A model generated the notes under the pieces. It searched no databases, was not told the DNA's origin, and worked only from the letters and a program-made list of their open reading frames with translations. A program made the position numbers and the translations under genes. DNA of 64,000 bases, from contig NZ_KB849560.1 of the NCBI RefSeq assembly GCF_000368585.1, positions 124,001 through 188,000 on the forward strand. Direction: 5' to 3'. The stretch is from Acinetobacter venetianus RAG-1 = CIP 110063. Lineage in GTDB: Bacteria > Pseudomonadota > Gammaproteobacteria > Pseudomonadales > Moraxellaceae. The first letter of the stretch is position 1, and each line of letters opens with the position of its first letter. Positions 25,685 to 39,619 of the stretch are shown here, in pieces.

Positions 25685-28522
25685 ATGAGCGATAAGCAAA
25701 CTCCTGAAAATGCAGTGGATTATAAAGCCACACTCAATTTACCTCATACTGAATTTGCGATGAAAGCAAACTTAGCTGTGCGTGAAGCTAAATGGTTAGA
25801 AGAGTGGTATGCCGACAACATTTATCAGCAGATTCGTGAATCGCGTATTGGCAAGAAAAAATATGTACTTCATGACGGCCCTCCATATGCCAATGGTCAA
25901 ATCCATTTAGGTCATGCAGTCAATAAAGTTTTAAAAGACATCATCATTAAAAGCCGCGTTTTAGATGGTTTCGATGCACCCTATGTACCGGGTTGGGACT
26001 GTCACGGTCTACCAATCGAACTGAAAGTCGAAGAAAAAGTCGGCAAAGTCGGTGTTAAAGTTGATGCTTCAACTTTCCGTAAAGCATGTCGTGAATATGC
26101 CTATTCACAAGTTGAGCTACAAAAGAAAGACTTCGTGCGTATGGGGGTATTTGGTGACTGGGACAATCCTTATCTCACCATGAACTTCAAACAAGAAGCG
26201 GACATCGTACGATCACTAGGTGCAATTGCCAAAGCTGGTCATATTGAACCGGGTCTAAAACCAGTCAACTGGTGTATGGACTGTGGCTCTGCACTCGCAG
26301 AGGCGGAAGTTGAATACGAAGATAAAAAATCGGATGCAATTGATGTTGGCTTCAGCGTTGTTGATCTCAAAGATTTAAGCACACGTTTGGCTGTTGATGT
26401 GCAAGATGCAACTGATATCGTGATTTGGACCACTACACCGTGGACTTTGCCTGCTAACCAAGCTGTAGCACTACACGCTGAAATCGACTATCAATTGGTT
26501 CAAGTGACCACTGAACGCGGCACGCAAAACTTTATTCTAGCTAAAGATTTGGTTGAATCTGCGATCGAACGCTACAAACTAGAAAATCCAGTGGTATTGG
26601 CTGATTTTAAAGGCGCGGCAATCGAAAATCTGTTATTGCAACACCCACTGTTAACAGATCGTCAAGTACCTGTGATTTTAGGTGAGCATGTCATCGCAAC
26701 AAGTGGCACAGGTGCTGTTCATACCGCACCCGGCCATGGTGTAGACGACTATAAAGTCGGTTTACAGTACAATCTAAAAGTAGATAATCCAGTGGGCGGC
26801 AATGGTGTCTATTTGCCAACAGCTCCGATCTTTGCTGGCGAGCACATCTATAAAGCAAATCCTCAAATCATTGAGGCATTGGGCGCAGTGGGTCGTTTAT
26901 GGGCACATCAACCAATTAAACACAGCTATCCGCACTGCTGGCGTCATAAAACACCAATTATCTTCCGTGCAACACCGCAGTGGTTTATCAGTATGGATGC
27001 AAATGGTCTACGCCAAAATGCCTTGAAGGCGATTAAAAATGATATCGAATTTGTGCCTGATTGGGGACAAAGCCGTATTCAGTCGATGATCGAAGGTCGT
27101 CCTGACTGGTGTATCTCACGTCAACGTACTTGGGGCGTGCCAATCCCATTCTTTGTACACAAAGATACCAATGCATTGCACCCACGCACGCCTGAGTTGA
27201 TCGAAGAAGTGGCTAAACTAATCGAACAAGAAGGTATCGATGGTTGGTATAACCGTGAAGCGAGTGAGTTCATCGGTGCTGATGCAGAACAATATAATGC
27301 GGTACGCGATACCCTAGACGTTTGGTTTGACTCTGGAACAACACACTACGCTGTGCTGCGTGAACGTGATGATCTTCAAGATCCAGCAGACTTATATCTT
27401 GAAGGTTCAGACCAACACCGTGGCTGGTTCCAATCTTCATTGCTGACTTCAATTGCAATCAATGAACGTGCACCATATAAAGGCCTACTCACCCATGGTT
27501 TCGTGGTTGATGAGAAAGGCCGTAAGATGTCTAAATCATTGGGCAACATCATTACCCCACAAGACATTATTAAAGATATGGGTGCGGATGGTTTACGCTT
27601 CTGGATTGCTTCAGCTGACTACCGCTATGAAATGACGGCAGGTAAAGAAATCTTTAGCCGCGCCTCTGATGGTTATCGTCGTATTCGTAATACTTTACGT
27701 TTCTTATTGGCAAACTTAAATGGTTTCAAACCATCTACAGATGCACTGCCAGTAGATCAGTTAATTGCATTGGATCAATACATCTTACAACGCGCTGCTG
27801 AGGTTCAAAAAACCATTCAGCAAGCTTATGAAGAGATGAATTTCCATATTGTGACCAATGCACTGACTAACTTCTGTATCAATGACTTGGGTGGTTTCTA
27901 CCTCGACATCATCAAAGATCGTCAATACACCACCAAAGCAGATTCTCAAGCACGTCATTCTGCTCAAACCGCGCTCTATCATATTGTTCAAGCCTTTGTT
28001 CGCTGGATATCACCAATCCTAAGCTTTACTGCACAAGAGGCTTGGCCGTTGATTCCTGAACAAACAGGAAAATATGTATTTACCGCTGAATGGTATGATA
28101 TCCCAACTGCATCAACTGCAAACCTGCTTTCAGAAGCAGATTGGCAAACATTGATTAGCGTAAAATCAGCAGTAAATAAACAGATTGAAGCCGCACGTAA
28201 CGCTAAACTCATCGGCAGTAACTTATCTGCCAAAGTCGAACTTTGGGCAGATGAAGCATTACAGACATTATTAAATCAATTGGCCGATGAATTACGTTTT
28301 GTCTTGATCACATCTCAAGTCATCGTTCACCCTTATGCTGAACAAGGTGAAAGCACAGATCTTGCTGGTCTGCGCGTTCAAGTTTCAGCAGCAGATGGTG
28401 AGAAATGTGTACGTTGCTGGCATGTATTGCCTGATGTAAATACGCATGTTGGTCATGCAGGTTTATGCGCTCGTTGTATCATCAACGTCACTGGTGGTGG
28501 CGAAGTGAGAAAGTATGCCTAA
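25685..28522 (+). CDS. ileS: Isoleucyl-tRNA synthetase
   Basis: Charges tRNA-Ile; a class I synthetase of 945 residues, the normal bacterial length. The HIGH motif appears as HLGH in [20 protein letters not shown]. The editing domain contains [16 protein letters not shown] and [16 protein letters not shown]. The signature loop is [17 protein letters not shown]. The C-terminal zinc finger is [20 protein letters not shown] followed by CARC. It lies 62 bp after ribF, and its last 8 bases overlap lspA. Confidence 0.98.
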   Translation: MSDKQTPENAVDYKATLNLPHTEFAMKANLAVREAKWLEEWYADNIYQQIRESRIGKKKYVLHDGPPYANGQIHLGHAVNKVLKDIIIKSRVLDGFDAPYVPGWDCHGLPIELKVEEKVGKVGVKVDASTFRKACREYAYSQVELQKKDFVRMGVFGDWDNPYLTMNFKQEADIVRSLGAIAKAGHIEPGLKPVNWCMDCGSALAEAEVEYEDKKSDAIDVGFSVVDLKDLSTRLAVDVQDATDIVIWTTTPWTLPANQAVALHAEIDYQLVQVTTERGTQNFILAKDLVESAIERYKLENPVVLADFKGAAIENLLLQHPLLTDRQVPVILGEHVIATSGTGAVHTAPGHGVDDYKVGLQYNLKVDNPVGGNGVYLPTAPIFAGEHIYKANPQIIEALGAVGRLWAHQPIKHSYPHCWRHKTPIIFRATPQWFISMDANGLRQNALKAIKNDIEFVPDWGQSRIQSMIEGRPDWCISRQRTWGVPIPFFVHKDTNALHPRTPELIEEVAKLIEQEGIDGWYNREASEFIGADAEQYNAVRDTLDVWFDSGTTHYAVLRERDDLQDPADLYLEGSDQHRGWFQSSLLTSIAINERAPYKGLLTHGFVVDEKGRKMSKSLGNIITPQDIIKDMGADGLRFWIASADYRYEMTAGKEIFSRASDGYRRIRNTLRFLLANLNGFKPSTDALPVDQLIALDQYILQRAAEVQKTIQQAYEEMNFHIVTNALTNFCINDLGGFYLDIIKDRQYTTKADSQARHSAQTALYHIVQAFVRWISPILSFTAQEAWPLIPEQTGKYVFTAEWYDIPTASTANLLSEADWQTLISVKSAVNKQIEAARNAKLIGSNLSAKVELWADEALQTLLNQLADELRFVLITSQVIVHPYAEQGESTDLAGLRVQVSAADGEKCVRCWHVLPDVNTHVGHAGLCARCIINVTGGGEVRKYA

Positions 28523-29045
28523 TTCACAAGCAAAAAAAGGCTTGTTTCAGTTTTATCCGCACAATTTACTTTGGCTCGGGCTTTCAGTCCTTGCCATTGT
28601 GTTGGATCAATGGACGAAATGGATTGCTAGTACACATTTAAATTACGCCGATCCGATCCCAGTTTTACCATTTTTAAACTGGACTTTACTGCATAACTAT
28701 GGAGCTGCTTTCAGCTTTTTATCAGATGCGGGTGGTTGGCAGCGTTATTTCTTTACCTCTTTAGCGGGTATCGTATCGATCATTTTTGTGTTTTGGTTAA
28801 TGCGTATGCCGAAGAAAATGGTGATTTTACCGATGGCGATTGCCTTGATTCTGGGCGGTGCGATTGGTAATTTGATTGACCGCGTCAGTCTGGGTTATGT
28901 GGTCGATTTTATCCATGTCTATTACCAGAACAGCCATTTCCCAGCATTTAACCTTGCAGATAGTGCCATTACTTTGGGAACGATCTTGCTGCTGATCGAT
29001 ACTTTCTTCTTAGAGAAGAAACGCAACCAAAATACGGATGCATAA
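28515..29045 (+). CDS. lspA: Lipoprotein signal peptidase II
   Basis: Aspartyl membrane protease that removes signal peptides from prolipoproteins. 176 residues with four hydrophobic helices ([20 protein letters not shown] first). The catalytic aspartates are in [20 protein letters not shown] and [26 protein letters not shown] is another conserved block. It overlaps ileS by 8 bp, so translation is probably coupled. The several lipoproteins in this window are its natural substrates. Confidence 0.96.
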   Translation: MPNSQAKKGLFQFYPHNLLWLGLSVLAIVLDQWTKWIASTHLNYADPIPVLPFLNWTLLHNYGAAFSFLSDAGGWQRYFFTSLAGIVSIIFVFWLMRMPKKMVILPMAIALILGGAIGNLIDRVSLGYVVDFIHVYYQNSHFPAFNLADSAITLGTILLLIDTFFLEKKRNQNTDA

Positions 29046-29046
29046 C

Positions 29047-29529
29047 ATGAACGAAATTATCCAACCAAACGAAGAAATCCGTATTCAAGATGGCTCAAAA
29101 GTTGACTTACATTTTTCTGTATCCATTGAAAATGGTGTTGAAATCGACAACACGCGTGGACGCGAAGAACCTGTAAATCTTGTGATTGGTGATGGTAACT
29201 TACTGCCAGGATTTGAAAAGGCATTATTTGGTTTACGTGCAGGCGATCGTCGTACTGTACATTTACCGCCAGAAGATGCATTCGGTCCTTGGAATCCTGA
29301 AAATATTCAAACCTTCGATACCGTCAAATTTGAACAACGTCCAATTGTCGGTCACATGATTGAATTTGAAGATAAAGCCAAAGCAACCTTGTTTGGAATC
29401 GTAAAATCGGTCAATGATGACATTACAGAAATCGATTTTAACCACCCATTGGCAGGCAAAAATATTACCTTTGAAGTGGAAATCTTCAAAGTTACCCCTG
29501 CAGGCCAGCAAGGCATCAAATTGATGTAA
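29047..29529 (+). CDS. fkpB: FKBP-type peptidyl-prolyl isomerase, FkpB-like
   Basis: A 160-residue cytoplasmic proline isomerase of the SlyD/FkpB group. Blocks: VDLHFSVSIENGVEIDNTRG, VNLVIGDGNLLPGFEKALFG, LRAGDRRTVHLPPEDAFGPW, with the insert-in-flap domain after it. The ATG at 29047 follows the lspA stop by one base and has GGA upstream; 29038 would overlap lspA. In many proteobacteria ispH follows fkpB; here it does not. Confidence 0.92.
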   Translation: MNEIIQPNEEIRIQDGSKVDLHFSVSIENGVEIDNTRGREEPVNLVIGDGNLLPGFEKALFGLRAGDRRTVHLPPEDAFGPWNPENIQTFDTVKFEQRPIVGHMIEFEDKAKATLFGIVKSVNDDITEIDFNHPLAGKNITFEVEIFKVTPAGQQGIKLM

Positions 29530-29530
29530 C

Positions 29531-29560
29531 AAAAAAGCTCTCAAATGAGAGCTTTTTTTT
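29531..29560 (+). terminator. Terminator of the ribF-fkpB operon
   Basis: AGCTCTCA (29536-29543) pairs with TGAGAGCT (29546-29553), followed by T's to 29560 and preceded by A's. It begins directly after the fkpB stop. Confidence 0.9.
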
Positions 29561-29635
29561 ACGCTGAAGAAAAGTATAAGATCATTTAAAAGCATTCATT
29601 TTTTAAGATCAAAGCAATAACACAGGAATTTAAGT

Positions 29636-30178
29636 ATGCTGATTTATATTATTGTTGGTAGTGTTCGGGAAGGTCGCACAGCGATTAAAGTCGCCAATTG
29701 GGTGCAGCAAGCAACCACTGAACTCGCATTAAAAGATATTCAAACAGAAATCGTCGATCTTAAGGAATGGGACTTACCCCTATTTGCAGGTTCTCATCCA
29801 CCAGCAACAGGCATCTATGACCAACCCAAACAACAGCAATGGGCAGATAAAATTGCACAGGCACAGGCGTTTATCTTCATTAGCCCTGAATATAACCATG
29901 GCTATAGTCCAGCACTCAAGAATGCCTTGGATTATGTCGGTAAAGAATGGCAAGGTAAACCTGCAGCCTTTATCGGCTATGGTTCAACCAATGGCTCACG
30001 TTCAATCAGTCAAATTCGCCAAGTAACTTCAAGCTTAGGTCTAGTTGATCCAAATGCTGTGATTGAAATTCGCGATATCTTTAAACGTAATAAAGACGAG
30101 AACTTTGAAGCTAATGAGTTTGAAGTAAAAGGATTAGCAGCGTTGATCAGAAAACTACAGAAATATAATCTCGCTTAA
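29636..30178 (+). CDS. NAD(P)H-dependent FMN reductase
   Basis: A 180-residue flavodoxin-fold oxidoreductase of the FMN_red family (ChrR/SsuE/YieF relatives). The phosphate-binding loop is GSVREGRTAIKVANW and the flavin-contacting block is FIFISPEYNHGYSPALKNAL. It may reduce quinones or supply FMNH2. The ssu operon in this window lacks its own SsuE, so this is a candidate partner, but the distance of 10 kb makes that speculation. It has its own ribosome site (CACAGGAAT) and follows a terminator, so it is transcribed alone. Confidence 0.87.
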   Translation: MLIYIIVGSVREGRTAIKVANWVQQATTELALKDIQTEIVDLKEWDLPLFAGSHPPATGIYDQPKQQQWADKIAQAQAFIFISPEYNHGYSPALKNALDYVGKEWQGKPAAFIGYGSTNGSRSISQIRQVTSSLGLVDPNAVIEIRDIFKRNKDENFEANEFEVKGLAALIRKLQKYNLA

Positions 30179-30202
30179 TTATGCGCCTAAGCGTACATTG
30201 AT

Positions 30203-30372
30203 CAGTGGGATTGACGTCTATCCCACTGCCGACTTGATCGCTAATATATGAGAAGTATAAAGAGACAGGAAGTCTCATTGAAAGCACATTGGATGTGATG
30301 TCGTTGATAGGATATCGGCGACAATAAAAAAAATATAAAGCAGCCCCGTCAGGATGATGTGGCTGCTTTTTG
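30203..30372 (+). ncRNA. Structured non-coding region ending in a terminator
   Basis: No gene fits between 30179 and 30586. The segment holds a perfect 9-bp hairpin (CAGTGGGAT 30203-30211 with ATCCCACTG 30220-30228), a smaller one (GAGAC-AGGAA-GTCTC near 30262), and a terminator-like hairpin AAAGCAGCC (30337-30345) with GGCTGCTTT (30361-30369) plus T's. It may be a structured 3' UTR of the FMN reductase gene or a small RNA. No promoter was identified. The remaining 210 bp to 30586 show nothing clear. Confidence 0.35.
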
Positions 30373-30586
30373 TCTATTATTTTAAAGGTGATTTAAAAAC
30401 ATTTAGGATACGCAACCACATCTTGATCTCCTGCCATTACTGCAAGCTGTAATACGGTAATTCTTTTTAAGAATCTGCATAAACTACGATGACCTAATCA
30501 TCATTCTCAGTGGTTGTTTACAGCGTTATAACCTTCATGATCAGTTAATAGGAACTTCTTTACATTATCGCATGATATCTTATTGC

Positions 30587-31070
30587 TTATTCATCATTAC
30601 AACTTAGCCACATGCCAATTGTATTCTTATCAATGACACATAAAAAATAATCCTGAGTATGATTCGTCACAGGTCTCCATCCATTATCTATAAAATTACT
30701 ATAATACCTAGGATTAGCAAACTCCTTAAGAAACGCATCAAGAATATGTTGTAATTCAAATTTTTCTAATTTTTTATCAGAACCATAGCAAATAGCTTCA
30801 TTTGCCATTTGCATAAAAAGTTCATTAAACCCCTTAATACATACCTCATGCAATCCCATTTTTGGTAAGGTTATATTTTCAGTGTGACTTAACCAAGGAT
30901 AAAAATCATATTCTCTTACCTCATGAATAACTAATCCAATAGCTTGATAATCAACTTTATTAGAAATATTAGGGGTATATACATATCCCAAATAACAATC
31001 TTCCCATATCTCTCTATATTGCTCAAAAATTTCTTTAATTACTTTTCTTCCTTCTTGTAAAATTATTCAT
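30587..31070 (-). pseudogene. Hypothetical protein gene with a 5' frameshift
   Basis: The frame is open from 31066 down to 30587, but its first usable start is a TTG at 30991. Upstream of it the frame still looks coding (EGRKVIKEIFEQYREIWEDC). An ATG at 31070 begins MNN and then leaves the frame at a run of four T's. Removing one T joins it to read MNNLQEGRKVIKEIFEQYRE and onward through GYVYTPNISNKVDYQAIGLV to NTIGMWLSCNDE, about 160 residues. It is either a pseudogene or a site of frameshift variation. The family is not recognised. The gene's 5' end abuts the rRNA terminator, leaving little room for a promoter. Confidence 0.6.
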
Positions 31071-31079
31071 TCTTCACGT

Positions 31080-31116
31080 AAAAAACACCCCCTCTGCGCT
31101 AGCGGAGGGGGTGTTT
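31080..31116 (-). terminator. Terminator of the rRNA operon
   Basis: On the minus strand AAACACCCCCTC pairs perfectly over 12 bp with GAGGGGGTGTTT (31116-31105 with 31094-31083), followed by T's. It begins about 10 bp after the 5S gene. Confidence 0.93.
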
Positions 31117-31126
31117 AGTATTTAAA

Positions 31127-31242
31127 AGCTGGCGATGACTTACTCTCACATGGCAAGTGCCACACTACCATCAGCGCTAAGAGGTTTCACTTCTGAGTTC
31201 GGGAAGGGATCAGGTGGTTCACTCTTGCTATTGTCGCCAGCA
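31127..31242 (-). rRNA. rrf: 5S ribosomal RNA
   Basis: Minus-strand sequence starting GCTGGCGACAATAGCAAGAG, with the conserved CCGAACTCAGAAGTGAAAC inside and ending GTAAGTCATCGCCAGC. The two ends pair in the usual helix I. Length is about 115 nt; ends are placed to within a few bases. Confidence 0.93.
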
Positions 31243-31383
31243 AACTGTTTTGGCTTTCGGTGGTCTTACGTTTTGCCACTTAGTACCGAAAGAGTTATTA
31301 ACGGATTAGTTAAATTGGTCTGTATTGTAACTAGTTTCTTCACTAAATCAAGTTATGTATTGAATTTATCTTGAATACAACAA

Positions 31384-34306
<2,923 letters not shown>

Positions 34307-34619
34307 TCGTTAACACATACAAGTGAGTGTTACCGTTGCAAACTTAATTGCTACTATTCGTTGTCTGTGAACTTAATCACCATACAGCTTCAATCTAAAT
34401 TCATATACCAAAACGCTTGATTCAGTGTTTTTGCTAGTTCTCAATTTCATTCTTTCGAATGAATTGAGTGAACAATTTATTTCAGACTCAATTCTACTAA
34501 TCTGTTAATGATTAACTACCACCTCGTCGGTGCGTAGTAAACTGTGATAAATCACAGAAGTTAATAAGCTTTCAACTTACTAAGTTCTGTAATCTTTAGC
34601 CCGTACTCCGTAAAGTACG

Positions 34620-34695
34620 TGGTGGAGACTAGGAGAGTCGAACTCCTGACCTCCTGCGTGCAAAGCAGGCGCTCTACCAACTAAGCTAAGTCCCC
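34620..34695 (-). tRNA. tRNA-Ala (TGC)
   Basis: A 76-nt cloverleaf on the minus strand: GGGGACTTAGCTTAGTTGGT at the 5' end, anticodon loop CTTTGCACG with TGC, T-arm GTTCGACTC and encoded CCA. It lies in the 16S-23S spacer. Confidence 0.96.
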
Positions 34696-34766
34696 AGCTT
34701 ACAATCATAATGAACGACATATCTTCTCATCTAGCAGCTTGTGATTATTTATCACTTCGTCAGTAG

Positions 34767-34843
<77 letters not shown>

Positions 34844-34902
34844 TCAGATACATCTTCGAAGAACAACTTGTTGTGGATTCTTACCAGTCACCAATCTTTC
34901 GT

Positions 34903-36440
<1,538 letters not shown>

Positions 36441-36712
36441 AATCATTTTGCACCTTAGTTAAGACAAGGTGCTAATTCTGGCTCATCAATTACTGACAAA
36501 AAATTTGCTCAAATAAACTTCGAGAAATTTCTACCAATTATCAATGATAATATATATCGATTGATCAACTAGTAAAAATCCACACAAGTTGTTCTTCTAT
36601 TCTCTTAATGATCTCTTTATCGCCTCGTCAGCGATAAATAAAACGCAATAAATATTTAACAACTTAACCGTAAAGCTAAGTTATTTTTGCTTCATTGCGT
36701 CGGGATGTGTGC

Positions 36713-36740
36713 ATTATAGGAGATTTTTTTTGGTGCGCAA
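36713..36740 (-). promoter_or_regulatory. rRNA operon promoter
   Basis: On the minus strand a -35 TTGCGC (36740-36735), a 16-bp spacer and a perfect -10 TATAAT (36718-36713), followed by the GC-richer start region GCACACATCCCGACGC typical of stringently controlled rrn promoters. The 270 bp leader to the 16S gene has hairpins (AGCACCTT with AAGGTGC near 36455) but no gene. Confidence 0.8.
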
Positions 36741-36830
36741 GCTTTTTTAACTCTTTGTTTTATCAAGTGTTCTTTTTTTACACACAAATAGCTTTAAAAA
36801 CACCAAAATAAAGCAGCAAATAATTGAAAT

Positions 36831-36865
36831 AAAAGCAGAAATATATTTTTAATATTTCTGCTTTT
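36831..36865 (-). terminator. Terminator downstream of the cyclophilin gene
   Basis: AAAAGCAGAAATAT (36831-36844) pairs perfectly with ATATTTCTGCTTTT (36852-36865). On the minus strand the arm ends in T's. It separates ppiA from the rrn promoter. Confidence 0.75.
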
Positions 36866-36870
36866 ATATT

Positions 36871-37425
36871 TTATTTCTTATTCTTTATCTGTACGCTGAT
36901 AATTTTAATTGGTTGTTTAGGTACATCTTGATGCATTCCATAGTTTCCTGTTGGTGCATTAACGATTTTATCAACGATCTCCATCCCTTTCGTTACCTTA
37001 CCAAATACAGCATAGCCAGCATCCATATTCGAACGATTTAGAAAGTTGTTATCAGCCACATTAATGAAAAATTGGCTTGTAGCAGAATTTGGGTTACTGG
37101 TACGCGCCATTGCCAAAGTACCACGATTATTTTTCAGTCCATTATTTGCTTCATTGACGATTGGAGCTTTTGTTGCCTTCTCAATCATATTGGCATCTAA
37201 ACCGCCACCTTGAACCATAAATCCAGGAATAACTCGATGGAAGATTGTTCCTGAATAAAAATTGCTTTTTACATAGTTCTCAAAATTCTTTGCAGATACT
37301 GGGGCTTTATCATCAAATAATTCGATTTCAATATTACCCATGCTGGTTTTCATATCCACCATCGTATTTGCAAATAAATGACTACTCGCCAAAATTAGAG
37401 CTGTTGTAATGAACAGTTTTTTCAT
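36871..37425 (-). CDS. ppiA: Periplasmic cyclophilin-type peptidyl-prolyl isomerase
   Basis: Proline isomerase assisting folding of exported proteins. The 184-residue precursor starts [20 protein letters not shown], a clear signal peptide. Cyclophilin blocks: [68 protein letters not shown] and [17 protein letters not shown]. The active-site Arg, Phe, Met and Gln are present. The ATG at 37425 gives the signal peptide; the frame extends 15 codons upstream without support. Confidence 0.93.
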   Translation of the reverse strand: MKKLFITTALILASSHLFANTMVDMKTSMGNIEIELFDDKAPVSAKNFENYVKSNFYSGTIFHRVIPGFMVQGGGLDANMIEKATKAPIVNEANNGLKNNRGTLAMARTSNPNSATSQFFINVADNNFLNRSNMDAGYAVFGKVTKGMEIVDKIVNAPTGNYGMHQDVPKQPIKIISVQIKNKK

Positions 37426-37525
37426 GATTGCTTTTCTCTGTACAGAAATAGATTTGTTGTAGCGAGTCATCTTAGTTTTATCAATCTATTTTTGCTATTT
37501 CTATTTGTTATCTTCTAAAAACACA

Positions 37526-37555
37526 AAACCGATGTTTCACGTGAAACATCGGTTT
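37526..37555. other. parS centromere site within a 30-bp palindrome
   Basis: The centre, 37533-37548, is TGTTTCACGTGAAACA, identical to the consensus ParB-binding parS site. It is embedded in a longer perfect palindrome beginning AAACCGA and ending TCGGTTT. The palindrome also lies just after the esterase stop on the minus strand with T-rich sequence beyond, so it could double as a terminator. The parS match is direct; ParB binding is inferred. Confidence 0.85.
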
Positions 37556-37562
37556 GAAAGTA

Positions 37563-38633
37563 TTAGTGATGCTTATCCCAAAACTTTCTGAAGTTCTTAG
37601 CTATCTCGATCGTATTTCGTTTAGCCTTGCTCGAAATTGGAGTTAAATTAATAAAACCGTGAGTTTGTTCAGGGTAATCGATGTATTGCACTTTAACACC
37701 GCTTTGTCTGAGCTTATGGCTATATATTTCACCTTCATCATGCAGTAAGTCATGTCCAGCAGTAATCACATATGCTGGCGCAAGCTTTTTAAGACTGCCA
37801 TAAGTTGGAGAAATAAGTGCGTCATCCAAAGTAACATTGTGCTGCGTTGCATAATAATCCGTAACGTAGTCTACATCTTTACTTGTTAACACCAGCCCTT
37901 CTCCATATGCATAAAATGAAGGATGTCGACTTTTGAAATCGACAACTGGATAAATAAGTAATTGTGCTTGCGGTGCGTATGACTTACCTGCGGCGTGCTG
38001 TGCAACAACAGTACTGATGTTTCCACCTGCACTATCGCCAGCAACAGCAATACGGTTTTTATAAATTTTCAACTGACGGCGGTTTTGATAAACCCATGCT
38101 AATGCATCTTCACATGATTTGATTAGGAGTTGCGGCGACACTTCTGGCGCAAGTGGATAGTCAATACTTAAGACTTGTACTTTTGCATATTTGGCAATAA
38201 GTCGACAGACTTCATCATGAGTATCTAAACCACCTACCACAAAACCTCCTCCATGATAAAACACAATCATTGGAAGTTTTTTATTTGGTGCAGGATGATA
38301 ATGTCTTGCGAAAACAGTTCCACTTTGTAGTGGTAAGCGGATATCCTCAACTGAATCAATCGATGTTGATTTATTTAAAATCGCCAACATTTGCGCATCA
38401 AATTGTCGGCGTGATTCGATTGGATCATCTCCAATAAAGCCAATGCGTCCTTGTTTAATCTGAACAGCCATAAGGCATTTGGTAAATGCATCCAAATCTG
38501 GATATTGATACGGATAGCCTAAAAGTTTAGCGAGGGATTCTTGTACGATCTTGGGCAGCTTATCAAGTGCTCGTGCAGCAGGACCTTGTCCTTTATCTAA
38601 AATTGTTTGAATTTTTTGAGGTAATGCTGTCAC
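37563..38633 (-). CDS. Alpha/beta-hydrolase, HSL-type esterase/lipase
   Basis: A 356-residue esterase of the hormone-sensitive-lipase group. The oxyanion block is HGGGFVVGGLDTHDEVC, the nucleophile serine is in VAGDSAGGNIST, the acid in ITAGHDLLHDEG and the histidine in EQTHGFINL. The N-terminal 100 residues form a cap typical of the family. There is no signal peptide. Acts on short- to medium-chain esters; the physiological substrate is unknown. It stands alone. Confidence 0.88.
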   Translation of the reverse strand: MTALPQKIQTILDKGQGPAARALDKLPKIVQESLAKLLGYPYQYPDLDAFTKCLMAVQIKQGRIGFIGDDPIESRRQFDAQMLAILNKSTSIDSVEDIRLPLQSGTVFARHYHPAPNKKLPMIVFYHGGGFVVGGLDTHDEVCRLIAKYAKVQVLSIDYPLAPEVSPQLLIKSCEDALAWVYQNRRQLKIYKNRIAVAGDSAGGNISTVVAQHAAGKSYAPQAQLLIYPVVDFKSRHPSFYAYGEGLVLTSKDVDYVTDYYATQHNVTLDDALISPTYGSLKKLAPAYVITAGHDLLHDEGEIYSHKLRQSGVKVQYIDYPEQTHGFINLTPISSKAKRNTIEIAKNFRKFWDKHH

Positions 38634-38833
38634 TGTCGTCCCCTTCTCTCACTCTGTCCATAATTCTTGTTCTCGTTGACTATATGCTTTTATAAAGTCA
38701 TAGATCAAGAATAAGATTTCAAAATATGTCGTACGCTAAAGGGCTATTCTTTAAAAGTCATTAACCATTGTGCTTATTCGATTTCGTTTTTTCTGCCAAT
38801 TAACAACAGATTTTAATGCTTTGTTTAGAAATT

Positions 38834-38870
38834 ATAAAACCAGAACTGAATGACTCAACTCTGGTTTTAT
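38834..38870. terminator. Inverted repeat, probable terminator
   Basis: ATAAAACCAGA (38834-38844) pairs perfectly with TCTGGTTTTAT (38860-38870). It lies in the 359 bp between the esterase start and the end of the small lipoprotein gene (minus strand), about 120 bp beyond that gene's stop. Nothing else is seen in the gap apart from AT-rich sequence. Confidence 0.6.
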
Positions 38871-38992
38871 AGCACTTAAAAAGTGTCATTTTTATGAATA
38901 AAGTCGCTATGCATGATGTATAGCAGTACATCTATAAATTGATTTTTGGCATCTAACATTCAATCTATTGCAAGCCGACTTAGCATAAAAAA

Positions 38993-39235
38993 TTATTGGC
39001 CTGCTGCATCAGCACCAGCTGAGCCAGATACTGAACCTGAAATATCTGCTGAAGCACCGCCTGGTTGAACATCTACAGACGTACCAGCTTGTACACCAAC
39101 ACCACCTTGTACGCCTGTTGGGCCTGCACTAGTTTGAGCTGAACCAGAAGCATCTAAACCACCTTGAGTCGAACAACCCACAGCTGTGAATGCAACACCA
39201 GTTACAACCATAGAGATCAATGCTAACTTTTTCAT
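38993..39235 (-). CDS. Small Gly/Ala/Ser-rich lipoprotein
   Basis: An 80-residue lipoprotein: MKKLALISMVVTGVAFTAVG with Cys next (lipobox AVGC). The mature tail of about 60 residues is almost all Gly, Ala, Ser, Thr, Val, Gln and Asp, in a loose repeat (GPTGVQGGVGVQAGTSVDVQ, then GASADISGSVSGSAGADAAG). AGGA lies 8 bases before the ATG at 39235, so the 20 extra codons upstream are not used. Low-complexity small lipoproteins like this are common in Acinetobacter; the function is unknown. Confidence 0.75.
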   Translation of the reverse strand: MKKLALISMVVTGVAFTAVGCSTQGGLDASGSAQTSAGPTGVQGGVGVQAGTSVDVQPGGASADISGSVSGSAGADAAGQ

Positions 39236-39619
39236 TGTGTATTTCCTTTCATTATGACAAATAGCAAAGTTATCTTTGCGTTGCCTATCATTCACAATTT
39301 TTTCTGCTGGCGTGATGCGGATTAGTAGCGGTTTGTTATTTATACAGCGTGCTTTTGCAACTTTTATTTAATCAATTAAAAGCAGATTTCACATATTTTC
39401 CTGATCATAAAAATTGGCTAAGCACTTATCTATTCATAACTTTTGTTGATATAAACTGAATTTATTAAAGAAAAATTCGAACATCTTCATTTTTTATAAT
39501 TTATATAAACCTCGTAGAACATACCCAAAAGCTTACAATTACAAAGAATAGGTTAATAGTTACTTTAATCTAAATAAAAGCCGCAATCAGAAGATTACGG
39601 CTTTATGATTAATTTAGGC
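39236..39619. other. AT-rich gap with a terminator for the MBL gene
   Basis: Within 384 bp there is no gene. AAAGCCGCAATC (39577-39588) pairs with GATTACGGCTTT (39593-39604), one mismatch, forming the terminator of the minus-strand gene that ends at 39620. The left part should hold the promoter of the small lipoprotein. Confidence 0.65.
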
